NCBI RefSeq assembly: GCF_019511445.1
Contig: NZ_JAEUAN010000022.1
Location: 1 to 64,000, forward strand
Length of the DNA stretch: 64,000 bases
Reading direction: 5' to 3'
DNA from: Aliirhizobium wenxiniae
GTDB taxonomy: Bacteria > Pseudomonadota > Alphaproteobacteria > Rhizobiales > Rhizobiaceae
In this document: positions 61,766-64,000 of the stretch, in pieces
Numbering within the stretch: position 1 is the first letter of the stretch
Layout: the number at the start of each line of letters is the position of its first letter
Translations under genes and position numbers: made by a program
Notes under the pieces: model-generated
Seen by the model: the letters and a program-made list of their open reading frames with translations, nothing else
What the model was told of the DNA's origin: nothing
The model's database searches: none

Positions 61766-62178
61766 CTTCCCTCGCGCCATCGCAGGTCAGTTCCAGCGCT
61801 GCGTCACCGAATTGACCGGAGACGGTACGTTCTCTGGCCGGCTTTGCTACCACTAATTTGCGTGCATGCCTATGTTTTCCGAGAGGTTGATTAGTTGGAC
61901 CGCCAGGTCCCACAGATGGCTCGAGCAGATGAGACGACAAGGCGGTTCACGACGGTGTCGGGCATCGGCGTGGTACGGCACTGACCGTCCCCCATCATGG
62001 TTTGACCCTTAGGCGTCAAGCCGAATTTGACCTCTTCAAGTCGGCGGCTCAGTAATCGGAGCTTTCGCATCGGTATTACCGAAGCGGTCGGTCATCCACG
62101 TCTGGACGACGTATACCGACGCGATGATAGCGTTTGAGAATATGAATGTCGTGACGAGTGGGCGGCGTTCCAGAAATC
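61766..62178. other. Gap without recognised gene
   Basis: No ORF with a recognisable sequence, no clear repeat. Confidence 0.35.
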
Positions 62179-62520
62179 TCATAGAGGCGGAACGTTGTCA
62201 TTCGCGATCAGTTCCGGATCGATATGAGGCGCGTAACCGATTAGCCAAATTTCCATGCGTTCAGGGTTGTCGTCAGCAACGTAGGGGCACATCGACGCGG
62301 GTTCACCTCGTTCGGCGGCCTCCCTGCCTAGATGGAAAAGATGCATTCGTTCGATCGGTATGATTTCGCTACTGTTTACAGTCTCGAACCCCTCCACCCA
62401 CGCGTCTAATTTTATCCCGCTACTGTCAATATAGGGGTTGGTTGTGCGCTGCATTCCAATACAAGCCGCTCGTCGTCCTTCATTGAAGCACTGTGAGTAT
62501 AATACGTCTTCTGCAGTCAT
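62179..62520 (-). CDS. Protein with two RMF-like motifs
   Basis: 113 aa. Two copies of a motif resembling ribosome modulation factor: GRRAACIGMQRTTNPYIDSS ... AWVEGFE (residues ~14-47) and GREAAERGEPASMCPYVADD ... IWLIGYA (~65-97). RMF-like proteins hibernate ribosomes; a tandem arrangement is unusual. GGGGAT upstream of the ATG. No EcfG site seen. Confidence 0.55.
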   Translation of the reverse strand: MTAEDVLYSQCFNEGRRAACIGMQRTTNPYIDSSGIKLDAWVEGFETVNSSEIIPIERMHLFHLGREAAERGEPASMCPYVADDNPERMEIWLIGYAPHIDPELIANDNVPPL

Positions 62521-62713
62521 GAGTTATATCCCCGATTGAGACTGCTAAACCTTTAATTGTGTCGCAGGTTCCGTCTGTCGACTAAGTTTCTCATAGTTTG
62601 CATCGGCGCATTATTACGACAAACTGTGCTGCAATCTCGGCCAGTTCCGTCTAATAGGTATGAGTCATGGCGGCATGTAAGCGCGATCGCAACTCGACCG
62701 CATCTGCTGCTGC

Positions 62714-62839
62714 TCAAGTTGTCTGAGGCAAAAAGACGATCCAAAATCCGGCAACAGCGATCAAAAGCAGTAAGCCGATAACAAGCACGACTACGCCGCG
62801 CGCGTATCCTTTTTTCGGTGGAATGTCGTGGTCAGCCAT
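62714..62839 (-). CDS. 41-aa membrane protein
   Basis: MADHDIPPKKGYARGVVVLV then IGLLLLIAVAGFWIVFLPQT: polar head, one membrane helix. Starts 2 bp after the 56-aa gene, so same unit behind the EcfG-type promoter at 63035. Confidence 0.6.
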   Translation of the reverse strand: MADHDIPPKKGYARGVVVLVIGLLLLIAVAGFWIVFLPQTT

Positions 62840-62841
62840 CG

Positions 62842-63012
62842 CTAGGTGCCGGTACTGATGCCAAATACGGCCATCCCAATCCAAACGCATGCTGCGATAG
62901 CCGCCACAATCGCGGCAAGAATTAGGGCTGGAAGATCGAAGGCCGCGTTTTGGTGCTGCGTTGCTACAGGTTCCGAACGATTTTGTAGGCCTGGTTCAGC
63001 TTGCGTTCGCAT
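62842..63012 (-). CDS. 56-aa membrane protein
   Basis: Polar first 25 residues (MRTQAEPGLQNRSEPVATQH), then a hydrophobic helix (PALILAAIVAAIAACVWIGM). GGAG 6 nt before the ATG; EcfG-type promoter 23 bp further upstream. Confidence 0.6.
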   Translation of the reverse strand: MRTQAEPGLQNRSEPVATQHQNAAFDLPALILAAIVAAIAACVWIGMAVFGISTGT

Positions 63013-63023
63013 GGTTTTCTCCT

Positions 63024-63437
63024 GTGACGGGGCTAACACAGAGAACGGCGGATGGTTCCTGTGCGCTTTGGAACGGTTTCGCAACTTCGACACTGGCGCA
63101 GAGTTCGAGCGTCGGCAGCAAAAGTGGAAGTGGCGGTAACAGCAGCGGGACCAGTAGCGACGGTAATTCGTCCGGCGCGAATAATTCTGGCGGTAGCAAT
63201 TCCGGCGAAAACCATGGTGCAGATCAGGGCCACAGCAATACGAACTGTGGTGCTCCCGCCGGCACGCAAGGCGCGGCTCAGCCCTGGCAGAGCAACAACA
63301 AGGGTGCAAATACCGGTGCTGGTCAGGCAGGATCCTGCTTACATATAACACTACCTGATAGAATAGGCTCCGCTTCGGCGGGGCTTTGTCGTTTGCGACG
63401 GGCGGGTGAACGAACAAGCGCCAAGAAATGTCCGTAG
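63024..63437 (+). CDS. Possible Gly/Ser/Asn-rich protein
   Basis: Plus-strand frame with a low-complexity Gly/Ser/Asn stretch (SGSGGNSSGTSSDGNSSGAN) after a possible signal-like segment (ALWNGFATSTLAQ). The GTG at 63024 is a guess; no good ribosome binding site. It overlaps the opposite-strand promoter, so it may be a chance frame. Confidence 0.25.
   Translation: MTGLTQRTADGSCALWNGFATSTLAQSSSVGSKSGSGGNSSGTSSDGNSSGANNSGGSNSGENHGADQGHSNTNCGAPAGTQGAAQPWQSNNKGANTGAGQAGSCLHITLPDRIGSASAGLCRLRRAGERTSAKKCP
63035..63059 (-). promoter_or_regulatory. EcfG-type promoter
   Basis: GGAAC-N17-GTT on the minus strand before the two small membrane protein genes. Confidence 0.65.
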
Positions 63438-63533
63438 GGCTCCTGGTTCTAAATTTGCGGACATTAGGCGAAAAGTTGAGTAAGCCCCGATGTAGTCAAC
63501 GTTCGTCGTAAATTGAAGCCTCGGTCGTCCATA

Positions 63534-63632
63534 TCAAAAAATCGGCCACGCTAGCCATAGCGAAGCTGTTATGACCGAGAAAAGCGCCGCGTTCAGACCG
63601 CAGTAGAAGGCTAGGCTGTGATCCTTGTACAT
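63534..63632 (-). CDS. 32-aa membrane peptide
   Basis: MYKDHSLAFYCGLNAALFSV then ITASLWLAWPIF: one hydrophobic helix. GGAGGA 6 nt before the ATG and an EcfG-type promoter 23 bp upstream support it over the overlapping frame (63496-63783, MVKLTAYEFAMYACLLII), which has its binding site too close. Confidence 0.6.
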   Translation of the reverse strand: MYKDHSLAFYCGLNAALFSVITASLWLAWPIF

Positions 63633-63654
63633 AGTAATTCCTCCTGCAAAATCT

Positions 63655-63679
63655 AACCTTTTCAGCAGAAAGAAGTTCC
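63655..63679 (-). promoter_or_regulatory. EcfG-type promoter
   Basis: GGAAC-N17-GTT on the minus strand before the 32-aa peptide gene. Confidence 0.65.
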
Positions 63680-64000
63680 GGATCACAAGTTACGGAAAGA
63701 TGACGACGAAGCGGTAAAATGTAAACTGCGATTATCAACAAACATGCGTACATCGCAAATTCATAGGCTGTTAGCTTAACCATACCCTCCACTAGACAGA
63801 GCTACTGTAGCGATGTTCGAAGCGAAGTCGGGGATGAGCCAAGTGAATCGTTAATGAGGACTAAATTTCCGCCGCTTAAATCCACAAATCATCTACCCGA
63901 TATGCGGGGATATCCCGGACAGCCAATAACATCGATAGCCGTCGGGTTCAGCCAGTCGAATGAGCCGCTTTCCCGCGATCATTTTGCGATCAACGCCATT

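Noticed and set aside
63496..63783. 95-codon minus-strand frame beginning MVKLTAYEF
   Set aside because: Overlaps the better supported 32-aa peptide in another frame; binding site only 1 nt from the ATG. Could still be a real short membrane protein.

Overview
The window reads as one 64 kb stretch of a Rhizobiaceae-type alphaproteobacterial genome (Rhizobium, Agrobacterium, Ensifer or close kin). This is inferred from gene content: TPR-type adenylate cyclase, HWE histidine kinases, a bacteriophytochrome, NasST nitrate control, TIGR02587/TIGR02588 proteins, DUF982 and DUF6894 proteins, and EcfG-type promoters. No rRNA, tRNA, CRISPR array or intact transposase was seen. The mix of intact operons with many decayed gene pieces suggests an accessory part of the chromosome or a large plasmid.

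Region 1 (0.4-7.1 kb): a class III adenylate/guanylate cyclase with TPRs, a YHS-domain and an ankyrin periplasmic protein, a cyclic-nucleotide-binding protein, and a large ABC-exporter-like protein whose ATPase motifs are nearly all destroyed. Region 2 (7.5-14.2 kb): a catabolic cluster. HMG-CoA lyase and a MocR-type regulator face a degradative HMG-CoA reductase, a TctA-family permease with a small membrane partner, and an exported SMP-30/gluconolactonase-like protein. Together they suggest hydrolysis of an external lactone (possibly mevalonolactone), uptake of mevalonate, oxidation to HMG-CoA and cleavage to acetyl-CoA plus acetoacetate.

Region 3 (14.4-27.1 kb, minus strand): a complete nitrate assimilation block, (membrane protein)-nasT-nasS, then nrtA-nrtB-nrtD-nirB-nirD-nasA-cysG. 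Both transcription units have a sigma-54 type -24/-12 site. The nrtA leader carries adjacent small hairpins, one with the ANTAR-type hexaloop, as expected for NasT antitermination.

Region 4 (27-39 kb): signalling and debris. It holds two diguanylate cyclases, two cold-shock gene copies (one broken), a RelB antitoxin with a frameshifted toxin, an HWE kinase with a single-domain response regulator, a bacteriophytochrome-HWE kinase-receiver hybrid, and a Fic protein with a palindromic operator-like site.

Region 5 (39-64 kb): mostly small stress-type proteins (CsbD, DUF2934, DUF2945, DUF982, DUF1206, DUF6894, PNPOx-like, SDR, tiny membrane peptides). Thirteen GGAAC-N17/18-GTT elements, the EcfG/RpoE2 general-stress promoter form, lie just upstream of these genes on the correct strand. 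This is the strongest unexpected pattern in the window: a clustered general-stress regulon. It is interleaved with remnants of ligD, osmC, mgtC, a FAD oxidoreductase, a histidine kinase and a 72-aa gene paralogue, and with a TRAP permease gene that carries a 5x heptanucleotide repeat.
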